A stretch of DNA of 64,000 bases from Limnomonas spitsbergensis (taxonomy: Eukaryota > Chlorophyta > Chlorophyceae > Chlamydomonadales). Position numbers and translations under genes: made by a program. How positions within the stretch are numbered: position 1 is the stretch's first letter; every line of letters starts with the position of its first letter. Shown here piece by piece: positions 1 through 12,125 of this stretch. Where the stretch lies: contig JAYJMM010000081.1 in the NCBI GenBank assembly GCA_037349105.1, forward strand, positions 1,736,001-1,800,000, written 5' to 3'. The notes under the pieces were generated by a model. It saw only the letters and a list, made by a program, of their open reading frames with translations, had not been told where the DNA came from and did no database searches.

Positions 1-1353
1 CAGTCGACAAGCCGTGAGCGCCAGCCCTCTAGAAACGGCTGCTGTGTGTGTGTGTGGGGGGGGGGGGCGGCGCAGCAGCAGCCGCTTGCTGCATCAGGGT
101 ATCATCAGCCACCTGAGCTGAGCGTTCAATTGTAACCAATCTTGACCCTGAATCCTAAACAATATATTGATATATACGGTATATATATATATATATATAT
201 ATATATTGATATATATATTCAAATTGGGGATGCTGCGTCAACTAGGCTGCATCCAGGAGTCGCCAGGCCCACAGCCAGCGCTTACTTCAGTGCGCAACAG
301 ACCACTACCTTGGGCGCGCTGCCGTCCACCAGTGTTGATTTTCTTGTGCATTCTACTACCTTTGGCAGGCTGCTGCCCACTAATCTTTAAACCAGGGCAC
401 AATATGCCTATGCCTTTGGCTGGCTGCCGCCTAACAGTCATAATGTCAGAGCGTACCAGACCACTACCTTGGGCAGGCTGCTGCTGCCCACCACTGTCAA
501 CTTCAGTGCGCATTATATTTTTTTTTGCAGGCCTGGGAGGCCACCACAGGGCCAATGAGGGCCAACTGTAAGCGGACAAATGCAGGAAAGTGTCAGATTA
601 CACAACTTGAGTTACCCTTTGCCGGCGTGGTAAATACTCAGTCTTGACTGGCCAACCTTGACTGGCCAACGTGTGGGCCAAGCAGCAGGGCATGCTGCAT
701 CACCCCACCCCCCCGGCTGCCATGATGTAGAAAACAAATCTACCTGGAATCTTCCTGCTGCCTAGGCACATTTGACCCTGGTACCCAGCTAAACATCCTC
801 ACAACGGTTGACCAAGCAGCTGTTTTGTTAAATTCAAAATTAAATTCAAATCGGATGTTGAGCCCTATGAATCCCTTCCCACCCTTGGCCATCCTTTTCC
901 GCAGGTATTGCATCAAATTCAAATTGGCCCAGGATCCTGTCTTGTTTTATACATTTAAATTTGATTCCTGTAAGTGTATGTCATGCTGTGGTGTGTTGAC
1001 CCTGGATGCTGTTTAGTCTGTTAAAATTTAAATAAGTTTCCTGCAATTGTATGACATGCTGTGCTGTGGCGACCCTGAATCGTGTCCTCTCAAATTTCGA
1101 ATTTCAATTTGAAGTTTGAATGCTGCACCAGTTTCGCATGCTGTGGTACGCTGACTTTGAACCATGCTTACGAAACTACTTTTGGAGATTTGAGCCTGCA
1201 CACATATATTGTATTGGTGTGCTGGCTGTAAATCCTGTGTTTGGCTGGATTTTACATGCAGGTTGTGGTTAGCAGACCAGCATTTTGAATTCAAGTTTGA
1301 ATTTGAATTATGCACAGGTATCGCACGCTGTGGTGCGTTGCAACTGCGTGCAG
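1..1353. other. Upstream sequence with degenerate repeats, no gene recognised
   Basis: No exon could be supported here. It holds a G run (about 55-67), a TA dinucleotide tract (about 172-215) and three or four degenerate copies of a unit of about 80 bp at 255-520 (key words ACCACTACCTTGGGC and GGCTGCTGCC). From about 890 to 1350 there are degenerate copies of the sequence that precedes the first recognised exon (CATGCTGTGGTGYGTTG followed by a CAG), so this looks like the intron 5' of that exon, expanded by repetition. Earlier exons of the gene are probably outside the window or not recognisable. Confidence 0.5.
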
Positions 1354-4300
1354 CCTGATGCACGGTCGGGGACCCACTTGATCAACGATGAGAATGTGTC
1401 GCTGTACATCGAGTTCAACACATCCTACCGCCTCACCGTGGAGGACACCCGGGGCATGCCCCCTTCAGAGAGAAAGGTGGACAGCCCAATCCGGCCAGGG
1501 CTCGGGGGATAGTGACCTCGGCCTTCAGCCTCGGTGATTATCCCCCTCGCCCTTGCCTTGACCTCGGGTTATAAGTTATAACCCGGTAACAGATTCGGTG
1601 ACACGATTACGCTGTACATGTTGAAGATGGGTGGCAGATTCAGAGTGCTGATGGCGATGGTGAGAGGTGATGGTGATGGTCATGAGAGAGGGGCGTCACC
1701 GGTAATAGTAGTGATTTGAACATAAAATGTTCTGTGACGGTTCTGAGATTGGGTCACACGATTACCCTATATTTGTCGAAGAGGTGTGGAAGAACCTTCT
1801 GGGGAGGAGGGCCTACCTTGCCCCTTTTTATTGAATCAGGTTTTTCAGAGTGCTGATGGTGAGAGGTGATGGCCATGAAGAGGGGTGTCACCGGCTCTAT
1901 AATTCATTTGAAAAAAACGAAACAATGTTCAGTACTGGCACTGAGATTCTCGAAAAGGGAATCTCAGTTCTACGGCGCGAAGCATTCCCGATTATCGTTA
2001 CCGAGGGGATGTTTTCGGCGAGGGGATGTTTTCGGTACCAAGCGACTGCACATGACTCACAGACGAACAATTGTTCCACGCGTGTTTGGGCACGGGCAGG
2101 TCCAGGTACCAACTAAAAATCCCGCTGGGCCTCCTCACTGCTTGCAACACGGGATGCATGAAGGAGGATTCCCTGGTGCAACCTGCTTCAAGGCAGGGCC
2201 ATTTCCCCGGATTTCCCGGGATACCTGGTAAAACCAGTTTCAATGCGGGGCCAGGCCGGGCCATTTCCCTGTCCCCCCCCCCCCCCCCCCCTCCTGACAC
2301 CCCATCCCATCCTTGCCTTCCATTCCCCCATTCATGCCCTACAGGCTGCCAGCATGGTGGATGAGGTGTGTAGCTGCCGGGTCAGTGCTCTGTTCCCCGG
2401 CACCCCATCACATCACTGCCTTTATTTCTCCGCGTTTATTGCACAAGCCGGGCCAGGCCAGTGCTCTGTCCTCCCCCCGGCACCCCATTCCCCCCTTGCC
2501 ATCGTTCATTACGCAGGCAGCCAGCATGGCGGAAGAGGTGTGTAGCTGCTGGGTCAGAGATCCCTCCTCCCCCGACACCCCATCCCATCACTTCCTTTAT
2601 TTCCCCGCGTTCATCGCACAGGCCGGGCCAGGCCAGTGCTCTTTCCCCCCCAACACCCCATCCCCCCCCTTTCCCTCCTTCACCCACATTCGTCCCCCAC
2701 AGGCAGCCAGCATGGTGGATGAGGTGTGTAGCTGCTGGGCCAGTGCCCTGCCTCCCTCCCCCGACACCCCATCCCATCACTGCCTTTGTTTCCCGCGTTC
2801 ATTGCGCAGGCAGCCAGCATGGTGGATGAGGTGTGCAGCTGCTGGGCCAGTGCCCTGCCTCCCCCCCCCGACACCCCATCCCATCACTGCCTTTGTTTCC
2901 CGCATTCATCGCGCAGGCAGCCAGCATGGTGGATGAGGTGTGCAGCTGCTGGGCTAGTGCCCAGTCCTCCCCCGCCACCCCATCCCCCCCTTGCCCTCCT
3001 TCCCCCGCATTCGTTCCCTACAGGCAGCCAGCATGGTGGATGAGGTGTGTAGCTGCTGGGCCATGGTGAACTTCCGCAAATGCTCCAGCCTCAGCAGGGA
3101 GATGACGGTCAGCGTGCCCCTCTACTTTGGGAGTTTGTACGAGCCGCAGGTAGGATAGTGGGATTTCGGTGGTTGGGGCAATTTTTGGTGTTTGGGGCAG
3201 TTTCGGTGTTAGGGGCAATTTGTTGTGCTGTAGATGTCCTTAGGACTTCCTGGTAATTCTTACGGGACCCGAAAAATGGAATTATAAACATCAGTCCATT
3301 GTGCAGGATGTTCTTCTCCATAAAAAATAAAAACAATTTATTGGAACTCTGTTTTTAATTTAGCCGGCGTAGCCTTATGAGCAAAGATAGGCTTATTTGT
3401 ATAAATTTTAGCCACCTGTATCCAGGTGGGGAGGCCCTCTACCTGTTGGGACCTAAATTGAGCCGCAAAGCGGTGTCCGCACCCCATTCTTTTTTTTAAT
3501 TTAACAAATCTATTACCTGCGGCAATTGGCCACGATTGGCTATTTAGGGAGCCTGTACCAGCCGCAGGTATGCAGCAAAGCGGGATCCGCCACGGCTCTA
3601 TTAGCTACGCTAATGGCACCAGACGGGTCGATAGTTGGGTCAGTTTCGGTTTAGGGGCAATTCGTTTGTGCTGTAGGGGTGTAGATGTACTTTATCCTCC
3701 CCTTTAATTATACAAGGTATGCAAGGTATTATTTCGATTGCTTTGACATTTTTATGATTTAAAAACATTTTTGGTAAAGGGTACGATGATGGCCACGATT
3801 TAGTTACGCCTTGTCTGGCAGCTGTGGGCATTTTGTGTGCAGCACGCCCTGTTAATCGGGCCGCCAGTTGTAGGCTGGTCATTTGTTAGTCCCAGGGGGC
3901 CTAGCGACCTGTTTAGGGTTTAGCGAGTGGTATACCACTATCAGCTACAGTTCAGCTACACTGAAAACCAGGGGCTTGTGGCCATATCACCATACCTGGA
4001 CCAGCCACAAGCCCCTGGTTTGGCCAGCCCAGCTGCTTGGGCCACCGGCCGGAGGCCAGTCCAGGTATAATGATACGGCCCAGGGGTGGCAGCGGGGCGA
4101 CCCTGAAAAGGTGGTCCCTTACCCCTCGCCTTACCCACTAAAATAAATACTGGGCCCAAGTGACCGCTGCTTAATAACTTCCCTCCCCCGTAACAGACTT
4201 TGATACACATACAAACATACGCACACAGAACATAAGGACAACCCTGGATTTTCTTAAACTATTGGAAGCACAATCAAAAGGGCTTCCTCATGTATTGGCC

Positions 4301-7300
4301 ACTCTCTCCCCTGCCACCCTAAGGTCCTTGAAAAGCTGCACTAGGCGGGGCGGAGGGGAGTCCTGGTCTGCCTTCTTCTCCTGCCCTCATGAGCAGCCCT
4401 CCCCACCCCCCCGGCTCTGCTCATCCTCTCCACTTTCACCCTCGGCTGTTCAACAAGCTATACAACAAGGGGTGGAAGAAGAATCGCCTTGCCTCCTCCT
4501 TCCACTTTCATGACTAGCCCTTCCCTCCTCACCTTCCCCGCTGCCACCCTCAGCTGCTCGACAAGCTGTACATGGAAGAGCGGAAGAAGTATCGCCTTGC
4601 CTCCTCCTTCCGCTTTCATTACTAGCCCTTCCCTCCTCACCTTCTCCGCTGCCACCCTCAGCTGCTCGACAAGCTGTACAAGGATGAGCGGAAGAAGTAT
4701 CGCCTTGCCTCCTCCTTCCACTTTCATTACTAGCCCTTCCCTCCTCACCTACTCCGCTGCCACCCTAAGCTGCTCAACAAGCTGTACAAGGATGAGCGGA
4801 AGAAGTATTGCCTTGCCTCCTCCTTCCGCTTTCATTACTAGCCCTTCCCTCCTCACCTTCTCCGCTGCCACCCTCAGCTGCTCAACAAGCTGTACAAGGA
4901 AGAGCGGAAGAGTCGCGCTTTGTCCCTTCTTCCGCTTTCATGACTAGCCCTGCCCTCCTCGCCTTCTCCGCTGCCACCCTCAGCTGCTCGACAAGCTGTA
5001 CAAGGATGAGCGGAAGAAGTATTGCCTTGCCTCCTCCTTCCGCTTTCATTACTAGCCCTTCCCTCCTCACCTTCTCCGCTGCCACCCTCAGCTGCTCAAC
5101 AAGCTGTACAAGGAAGAGCGGAAGAGTCGCGCTTTGCCTCCTCCTTCCGCTTTCATGACTAGCCCTGCCCTCCTCGCCTTCTCCGCTGCCACCCTCAGCT
5201 GCTCGACAAGCTGTACAAGGATGAGCGGAAGAAGTATTGCCTTGCCTCCTCCTTCTGCTTTCATTACTAGCCCTTCCCTCCTCACCTTCTCCGCTGCCAC
5301 CCTCAGCTGCTCAACAAGCTGTACAAGGAAGAGCGGAAGAGTCGCGCTTTGCCTCCTTCTTCCGCTTCATGACTAGCCCTGCCCTCCTCGCCTTCTCCGC
5401 TGCCACCCTCAGCTGCTCGACAAGCTGTACAAGGAGGAGCGGAAGAAGTCGCGGTTTGCCTCCTTCTTTCGCCCTCACGAGAAGCCCGTCTTCACGTTCA
5501 AGGCTGGGCCCCTCGTGGCCGCAGGAAAGGAATCGCCGCTCCTGCCCTATGCGTGAGTGATGGGGGACGGAGGGTTCGTCGGGACCCTCTGGGTGCAGCA
5601 GGAAAATAACGGCTGAGAAACCGAATCACAGGAAAGGAATGAAAAGGAAACCCTGACCCCCGAAGGCCTGGTTACAGCAAGAAAGAATGGAAAGGAAACC
5701 CCAAGTCTTGCTTGCAGGATAAAGGGATAGAAAAGGAAGCCTTGACCCTGGTCGCAGCGGGAAAGGAATTGCCGCTCCTGCCCTACGCATGGGTGATGGG
5801 GGACGGAGGGTTAGTCGGGACCCTCTGGGTGCAACAGGAGAAAAACGGTTAGGAAACCGAATCACAGGAAAGGGATAAACGCCCTAAGCCCTGCTTGCAG
5901 CAGGAATGGAATGGACAGGAAACCCTAAACCCTGTTTGAAGCAGGAATGGAAGGGACAAGAAACCCTAAGCCCTGCTTGCAGCAGGAATGGAATCGACAG
6001 GGAATCATAAACCCTGGTCGCAGCAAGAAAGGAATCGCTGCTCCTGCCCTATGCGTGAGAGATGTGGGCAGAGGTTAGGAGGCTAACCTGCCGTCCATGG
6101 GCTCATTCTTTAATCACGATAGCTCTTCCCAACCCCAACATCTGCACATGACATATTTCCATCCTAAACCCTTAACCGTATAGCCCCCCCCGTCCCAACA
6201 TCTGAACCCCCGTCCCAACATCTGTTCATGACATAGTTCCACCCTAAACCCTAAACCCTATAGCCCCCCCTTCCCAACATCTGCACATGACATAGTTCCA
6301 CCCTAAACCCTAAACCCTATAGCCCCCCCTTCCCAACATCTGCACATGACATAGTTCCACCCTAAACCCTAAACCCTATAGCCCCCCCCCGTCCCAACAT
6401 CTGCACATGACATAGTTCCACCCTCAACCCTAAACTGTATAGCCCCCCCCGTCCCAACATCTGCACATGACATGGTTCCACCCTTAACCCTTAACCGTAT
6501 AGCCCCCCCCGTCCCAACATCTGTACATGACATAGTTTTCCAATCCCTTTAAGCGTTTGTAGATGACAGCCTGCTGCCAATACCTTACCATGCGTGCGAG
6601 TGCAGGACTGCAGGCTGTAAGGTGTGCCAACGTTTGAAACATCGCAAATTTGGCTCTGGCCCTTAGCTGCAATGTTTCCTTCGAACTCTTCGCACCCCAG
6701 TGCCGCCAATACCTTCCCAATTTCCCATGCGGGCGAGTGCAGACTGTAGGAAGAAAGAAAGCTACGCCCTATTAGGGCCTGGAGGTAAAGGAAACTGCAC
6801 AGCTTGGGGCCGTAGCCACATCCGTGCCGTTACCATAAGGCTGTTAGGTGTGCCAACGTTTGTAACGGCGCGGATGTGGCTCTGGCCCCAAGCTGCGCTG
6901 TTTCATTCGCACTCTTCACTCCCCAGTGGGCGTTGTTTCTCTCTTTCTTTGCCAACGTTGGGGGGGGGGGTACAACTGCATCTCCCCGCAAATCTTGCAG
7001 ACATGTTTCCAATGTCGTTTGCTTCGCCAGCCTCCTCTATCCCCCTGGCCCTCTCATGCACCACCCACATCTCCTGCTCGCTTAAGGTCAAGGGTTGTAA
7101 GTTTGTAACCCTTTCTGACCCTGATCCCTAGACCCTCCTGCCCGCTTAGGAAACCTGAACGCTAAACCCTATTCCTTGCTACCCGCAGCTACATGCCCAC
7201 CACGCTGCTGGGCATGACCCACCTAGCCAACCTGCTGGCAGCGTACCGCCTGACGCTGGCACTACAGCTCGGCAGGCAGGCCAGTCCGTTTGCCCCGCTG

Positions 7301-9074
7301 TCGGACCCGGTGCTGGCCGCCTTTCCCGCGGTGCTAGCGGACCATCATTTGCTCTCCGAGGTGCTGCTCAAGTGGAAGGACTGGACGGAGAAGATGTCGT
7401 GGGCGGACGACGTGAGTCATAGGCCTAAACCTGAACCATATCCTTTAACCTGAACCCAAACTCTAGGCTAGAAGCTTGACCTTGTGTAGGAGGTGCTCTT
7501 CAAGTGGATGGACTAGACGGAGAAGATGTCGTGGGCGGACGATGTGCCATAGCCTCATTGGCCTGACCCCTAACCTCTAGACTAGGACCTTGACCTTCTT
7601 TAAGAGGTGCTCCTGAAGGACTGGATGGAGATGATATCTTCACATCACTCTTCTCTCCCTCTCAGGCTGGTTGCTTGAGCCCCAAGGTGCTTCCTCCCAT
7701 CGCCTCCCTGGTTGAGGCGTTCCGGCGCTGCTGCATGGCTGTGGCCCCTCTGGTGAACTGCGTCACACTGCCTCCACGGCATATCAACAACTTCGTCGAG
7801 TACCAGGTGGGAGCAGGGTGGACGTGTGTCAAGACTGAGTGGGAGCAGGGTTGTCAAGCACCCGGTGAAAGCTTGGGAGCATACAGGAAAACGTTGTTTG
7901 ATGTGACCAGGTGGGAGCAGGATTGAAGAGTGTCAAGCCTGATGTAGGGGCAGGATAGAAGTGTGTCAAGAACCAAGTGAAAGCTGTTAGGCATGCAGTA
8001 GAATTTGCTGTTTTATGTGACTAGGTGGGAGCAGGTTTGAATGTGTCAAGTTCAACGTGGGAGCACGGACACAGGCCCTTGCCACGGCCTGCAGCAGCTT
8101 GCACAGATGCCAGGTTTCATGACTCTGTGTGTGTGTGGGATTTGTTAAAACACTTTGAAAATACATTTTGAAATATCACGAACATTTTTGCCTGCAGGGC
8201 TATATACGGCCTGAAGCTGGTTCAGCAGTTTTGCCAGGTCATGAATTTGCTTTTTGTTAAAAACTAAACGCAACCACCGAAAAGCCCATTATTTCGTCGT
8301 GTACCGGTGTCATATGTGAATGACTCATGATTTTAAAACGCCTGCAGGGCCACCGGCTGAAGCTTGTTCAGCAGTTCTGCCACGTCATTGACCCCAAAAC
8401 CAACAAGGTCGTCGCTGCACGACACGCGGTGGAGCCTCTCAGCCACTCTGGATTTGAATTCCTGCACAAGCCTTTCGACACCAGCGAAGTGAGTGTCCAA
8501 ACAGGATCCAGGGTTTAAACAGGATCCAGGGTTTAAACAGGATCCAGGGTTTAAACAGGATCCAGGGTTTAAACAGGATCCAGGGTTTAAACAGGATCCA
8601 GGGTTTAAACAGGATCCAGGGTTTAAACAGGATCCAGGGTTTGAACAGGATCCAGGGTTTAAATGGGATCCAGGGTTTAAACGGGATCCAGGGTTTAAAC
8701 AGGATCCAGGGTTTAAACAGGATCCTGAACCCTCAACGCCAGCAAGGGGACCGTCTAAAGAGGGGGCTGCATCAGTAGTATGAGTAGGATATTCAAGGCA
8801 TTGTTAATTGTGTAATGATTCACTGGCTGTTGCATGCCCCTGACTGCTGATCCTGGATGAGCACCCTTTCCTCCTCCTACCCTTTCACCTTGGGCACGGC
8901 CCTGATCATGCTCGCCGTAGCGCCGGTGCATGCCCCTGACTGCTGATCCTGGATGGAAGCTTTATCATTCTCGTGCCCTTCTCTTACCTTGGACCCCCCT
9001 GACTCTGCTGGACACAGGTGCGAGTTTGCCTTGGAAACAGGCTGGAGAAGGGGACGACATTCCTCAAGTACTGA
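1354..9074 (+). CDS. Unrecognised multi-exon protein, 3' part (seven exons)
   Basis: The exons are 1354-1476, 3024-3149, 5413-5552, 7189-7411, 7666-7806, 8348-8488 and 9018-9074 (TGA at 9072-9074). All have AG/GT borders, and the phases (0,0,2,0,0,0) join into 316 codons without a stop. The 5' end is missing, because the first exon seen begins after an acceptor. I do not recognise the family. Visible features are a basic segment starting LLDKLYKEERKKS, a leucine/alanine-rich helical stretch (TTLLGMTHLANLLAAYRL), a cysteine pair in FRRCCMAV, and a conserved-looking NNFVEYQ/GHRLKLVQQF junction between the fifth and sixth exons. No signal peptide or clear membrane span is seen. Every intron carries tandem copies of one of its own splice junctions. 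The last exon (VRVCLGNRLEKGTTFLKY, stop) is in phase but short, so it is less certain. Confidence 0.75.
1585..1915 (+). repeat. Two-copy imperfect tandem duplication in intron
   Basis: Two diverged copies of a unit of about 165 bp share the words ACACGATTAC, CAGAGTGCTGATGG, GAGAGGTGATGG and GTCACCGG. They lie in the intron between 1476 and 3024. Confidence 0.6.
2341..3023 (+). repeat. Acceptor-side exon copies (five decoys)
   Basis: Five upstream copies of the start of the exon at 3024 sit near 2341, 2518, 2701, 2811 and 2915. Each contains a pyrimidine-rich tract, CAG, and about 35 bp encoding AASMVDEVCSCW. They are nearly identical to the true exon start, but none continues into the rest of the exon (MVNFRKCSSLS..). 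Only the 3'-most acceptor gives the full exon. Confidence 0.85.
4439..5412 (+). repeat. Acceptor-side array, about 107-bp unit, 9 decoys
   Basis: The exon start CTGCTCGACAAGCTGTACAA recurs at about 4446 (degenerate), 4554, 4662, 4770, 4878, 4984, 5092, 5199 and 5307 before the true exon at 5413. Spacing is 106-108 bp. Each copy keeps the tract CTTCTCCGCTGCCACCCTCAG, so each has a complete-looking 3' splice site. The array gives spurious open frames on both strands. Confidence 0.9.
5745..6075 (+). repeat. Donor-side copies of the exon ending at 5552
   Basis: The exon end GGAAAGGAATCGCCGCTCC..TATGC with its donor GTGAGTGATG recurs near 5756-5815, where the donor is mutated to ATGGGTGATG, and near 6005-6060 (GCGTGAGAG). 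Between them are AGCAGGAATGGAA repeats. These are decayed duplications of an exon end plus its 5' splice site. Confidence 0.75.
6160..6530 (+). repeat. Telomere-motif minisatellite, about 65 bp
   Basis: About six copies of a unit containing CCCTAAACCCTAAACCCTAT, AGCCCCCC, CCCAACATCTGCACATGAC and ATAGTTCCAC. It lies inside an intron and is not a chromosome end, because coding exons continue on both sides. Confidence 0.85.
6600..6960. repeat. Palindromic MITE-like element, copy 1
   Basis: Positions 6750-6836 and about 6860-6950 are imperfect reverse complements. The left arm has GAAAGAAAGCTACGCCC.. and CAGCTTGGGGCC; the right arm has GGCCCCAAGCTGCGCTGTTT and TCTCTCTTTC. They enclose a spacer of about 25 bp. 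A more decayed half copy precedes it at 6608-6700. Related half or full copies occur at 24998-25318, 25683-25768 and 42955-43046, so this is a dispersed family. No coding capacity. Confidence 0.7.
7480..8345 (+). repeat. Decayed donor- and acceptor-side exon copies
   Basis: Near 7490-7556 and 7590-7635 are two copies of the end of the 7189-7411 exon (GAGGTGCT.CTCAAGTGGA.GGACT..ACGGAGAAGATG). Near 7805-8050 the junction at 7806 (CAGGTGGGAGCAGG) recurs several times with the tail GTGTGTCAAG. At 8195-8245 there is a decoy of the 8348 acceptor (TGCAGGGC..GGCCTGAAGCTGGTTCAGCAG). Confidence 0.75.
8494..8725 (+). repeat. 18-bp tandem repeat after a donor site
   Basis: About 13 near-perfect copies of AAACAGGATCCAGGGTTT begin 6 bp after the donor at 8489. 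The array is open in one frame but is intronic. Confidence 0.95.
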
Positions 9075-10186
9075 TGTACAATACGGCCGTATTGGCAAAA
9101 ATCCCGTACCGTTTGACCGTACTGTTTGGAACTACCGTATTGTCCATTTTCTTACTAGCCCATCCCATTATGTCCGTACCGTAACGTACCCGTACCGTTT
9201 GACCGTACCGGGTTACCGGGTCTGAACCAAATGGCCTGCTGGTTGAGGTCCTATCCCCTTGTCCTATTGAGTGCACATTTATTCTTTATTGTGAAGATGA
9301 ATATCTGTGAAGAATGAGAATATAATGAGCTTATATCCCCATGAACAGGTCAACAGGCCATGCCAAGCACCTTGCTGTGTCAGACCACTGCATTCATTAC
9401 TAGTCGAAACATGTTTGTTGTATAAATTTTTTATCCGGGGATCACCTGATAATAACGGGCCTCTGTGCAATGCATATTTGAATATCTAATTGGGGTTCAG
9501 AGACGCTGTCTTGGTGGAATCCTGGGAGCGATCCCGCCCTAGGGGCGGTCCTCTCTGATGTGGCCGGGTTACCCTGCCCGTACCGGGTTACCCTGCCCTG
9601 GTGAGAGGCCAAAGAGCCAGGGTCTGAGGGACCAGGTGAGAGACTGGCCTATTTATTTCGCCAGTGCATGATCTGATCAGTTGGGTATCCATGAGAGCTT
9701 TTCCCTATCCCTCAGATATGATGGTATCTGGTTTTAGACTTCGCGTGAGTCATCGGTGAAGCTACCTGTTGCAATCACGGGTTGCAGTTGATGGATTTTG
9801 AAATTCAAATACTGTTGGTCGAAACTTGCTGAATGGACTGATGCTCATCCGTCGGGGGGATCTTGTCCCCATTTTGTATCTGAAGACCTTTATACCGGTC
9901 TTTAAACTGGTGCTCTCATGCCCGAAATTTAGGTCCGGTTCCTCGAACGATGTATTGTGTTCCGTCTCTGTAAGTATGATCACCCCTGGTATCACGTATG
10001 ATAAAGCCGAAGTAATTCCCCTCGACTGATCGACACCCCAGTGAGTCTGCCAAACCTGCTGTCCACTACCGATCTATCTGCGCCACTCAAGTACGGGTTA
10101 GCGCAACATCGCTGCGTTGTCATCGCCCCTCGAACACGCTGTCGCCCTAGTCACTGTAGTCAGTGGCTCAGCGTCGGTTGCTAGAC
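9075..10186. other. Intergenic, with dispersed TACGG-rich repeat
   Basis: No coding exon seen. At about 9100-9215 there is a GTACCGTTTGACCGTAC-rich segment. The same words recur inverted at 54760-54840 (TACGGTCAAATGGTACG), so it is a dispersed element. GGGTTACC-type words recur at 9555-9600 and 54610-54620. The promoter of the following acetyltransferase gene should lie toward the 3' end, but no motif is convincing. Confidence 0.5.
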
Positions 10187-11389
10187 ATGTTTGAGTATAA
10201 TTTCTTACTGTCATCTCAATCCACTGAGGTGCAAGTGCACTTGTTGGCGGATCGTCCCGAGTTTGCAGCGCTGATGGGTCAGGTTGGCTGGGACGAGTGG
10301 TCGGAATGCGTCATCAAAGATTTCGGGATCAACAGCCCAGAGGAATGGACTGCTGACATCATCAAGAACAAGCTGAACCGCGACAGGGCGCCTCTCATCC
10401 TTGTTGCCCACACCAAAGAGGTGCACAGCCATGCAAGCATTATAACATGCATGCCTTTGTCTTGCTCTCTGTCTTTCTTCTTCCCTCTTGCCTTGTTTTA
10501 TTTGATCCCAGCCAGACAGTTGGGTGCCACGTAGCCAAGCCGTTTTGAGCAGGGCCCAGAGGTGTATTATCATGGACCATGCCTGCCGAAACTCTCCACT
10601 GGAGGCCAACTGGCAGCCCAGCATAAAGTGATTCAGCATGTGATTTGCGCACGCCATGCCAATCTGGAAGACAGATATGGAATCATGCATGTGTTTTGAG
10701 ATGGCAGCCATCATTCACCTTGTACGTTCCCCCACCTAAGGGTACATGTAGGTAAGGTTCCTGACTTCCCTTCCGCAATGACATGGCATTGGAGAATGGA
10801 GACTCTCCCTCGGTAACTTCACCTTTCTGACAAGGCATCTGCCTCTATCCTCTATTTACCACTGCAGGGGGAGTTTGTCGGCACGGTAGAGCTTGAGGTA
10901 AGCTGAATGCCACTAATGCCACGCTGATAACAAGTCAAGCTTGATGTCAGTGCTTTGTGCGCATGGATTTCCAGTCCCTGGCCGGCTTGCAAGCTGTGAA
11001 TCAACTGCTAGTAATAATCAGCCTCTTAATAAACCCGTATTCCTCATATTACCAATCTTTCCGTACACGCTTCCTCCTGCCTCCAGCCGGATGACATGCC
11101 CAACCACCGACCAGAACTCTCTCCTTGGATGGCCACCTTGCTCGTCAACAAGCAGTACCGGAAACAGGGTGTTGCTGGGCACCTCATGAGATGCTTACAC
11201 ACCATAGTGCATGGCATGGGCTGCACCAGGCTACACCTCTACACTGAGGCAGAAACCTCGGCGGCCATGTATGTGCGGTATGGGTGGGTGGAGCGGGAGC
11301 GGTTGGACTACTACGGGTCAGTGGCGATATTGATGGATCTGGACACGAGCAGCACGCCCTCAGATGAGCAGGGTAGATGGCATACATAG
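10187..11389 (+). CDS. GNAT-family N-acetyltransferase
   Basis: Three exons, 10187-10420, 10868-10897 and 11087-11389 (TAG), all in phase 0, give 188 residues. The product should transfer an acetyl group from acetyl-CoA to an amine; the substrate cannot be told. The core is classical: VGTVELE (strand 4), PDDMPNHRPELSPWMATLLV (strand 4 into strand 5), the pyrophosphate-binding RKQGVAG (Q/RxxGxG/A) and a following helix GHLMRCLHTI. Then come LHLYTEAETSAAMYVRYGWV and a C-terminal strand SVAILMDL. The PDxxPxxxxxLSPW and YxxYGW signatures resemble the group that includes NAA80/NAT6-like and bacterial GNATs; that assignment is inference. The start could instead be an acceptor near 10229, because the first 14 residues are not obviously part of the fold. 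The first donor (GTGCAC) is weak. Unlike its neighbours, this gene has no junction-repeat arrays. Confidence 0.88.
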
Positions 11390-11482
11390 GCATGCCCGAA
11401 TGAGGGGCATGTCTTTGTTGGGCAGTGATCCTTGAGTCCCCTTGAACCAGCTGAATTTGCTGACGCCCCCTTATGTAAATGA

Positions 11483-12125
11483 TGTCACAGTATATTACAG
11501 TATACGTGACAGAACCGTTTAGGCCGCTGTTAGCGGCCACGGAGCCTCCGCAGCTTCCCTGCGGAGTCTCCTGATCTGATCTGGAACCCAGAATCCCGCT
11601 TAAGTGTGAAGTGTAGCAGATTCTACCGTACTCAGTAATTAGGGCATGCCGGGACCTTTGAATCCCGGCGTGCCAGCTTTCTACTTACTTTTGTCCCTTT
11701 TGAAGGACAGGCCTCTGGTGTAAAGAGTATAGGCCTAGCTCTCACGGATACTAGCCCTTGCTCGCCACTAAGTCAGTACCTTACACTTCAGTCAAGTCTA
11801 GCACCACGGAAAGTGGTGATAGCATAAGCAAGTGACAAGCGAGCCCCATCCATATCACTGGTCATCCCCAGCCGACGCCATCTACGGAGCTCGCCCTGAA
11901 GAGCACGCGACCTACGGTGCCGATCCCTGACTACTCGTCCATCGGAGACGACTAATCAGGCAAGCAGTCCCAAGCAGATATTCACCTAAATAGACCAGGA
12001 GGCGCAAAGCCGACCAGGAGCTCTCGGCGTACCAGCTTCCAGCTGAGTCCGCCTGGCGACAAAACCCACGGACAAAGTCACCTCCGTCGCCGTTCCTTCG
12101 CAACCCCGAGCATCCCCGCTCTCAG
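11483..12125 (+). repeat. Terminal repeat part A1
   Basis: It begins TGTCACAGTATA and ends CCGCTCTCAG. It contains three strong hairpins: 11522-11538 (7-bp stem, loop GTT), 11546-11566 (8-bp stem) and 11643-11674 (12-bp stem with one G-T pair). The first 29 bp form an imperfect inverted repeat (TGTCAC..GTGACA). A2 and A3 differ at single positions, for example GAAAGTGGTG in A1 against GAAAGTAGTG in A2 and A3. Confidence 0.92.
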
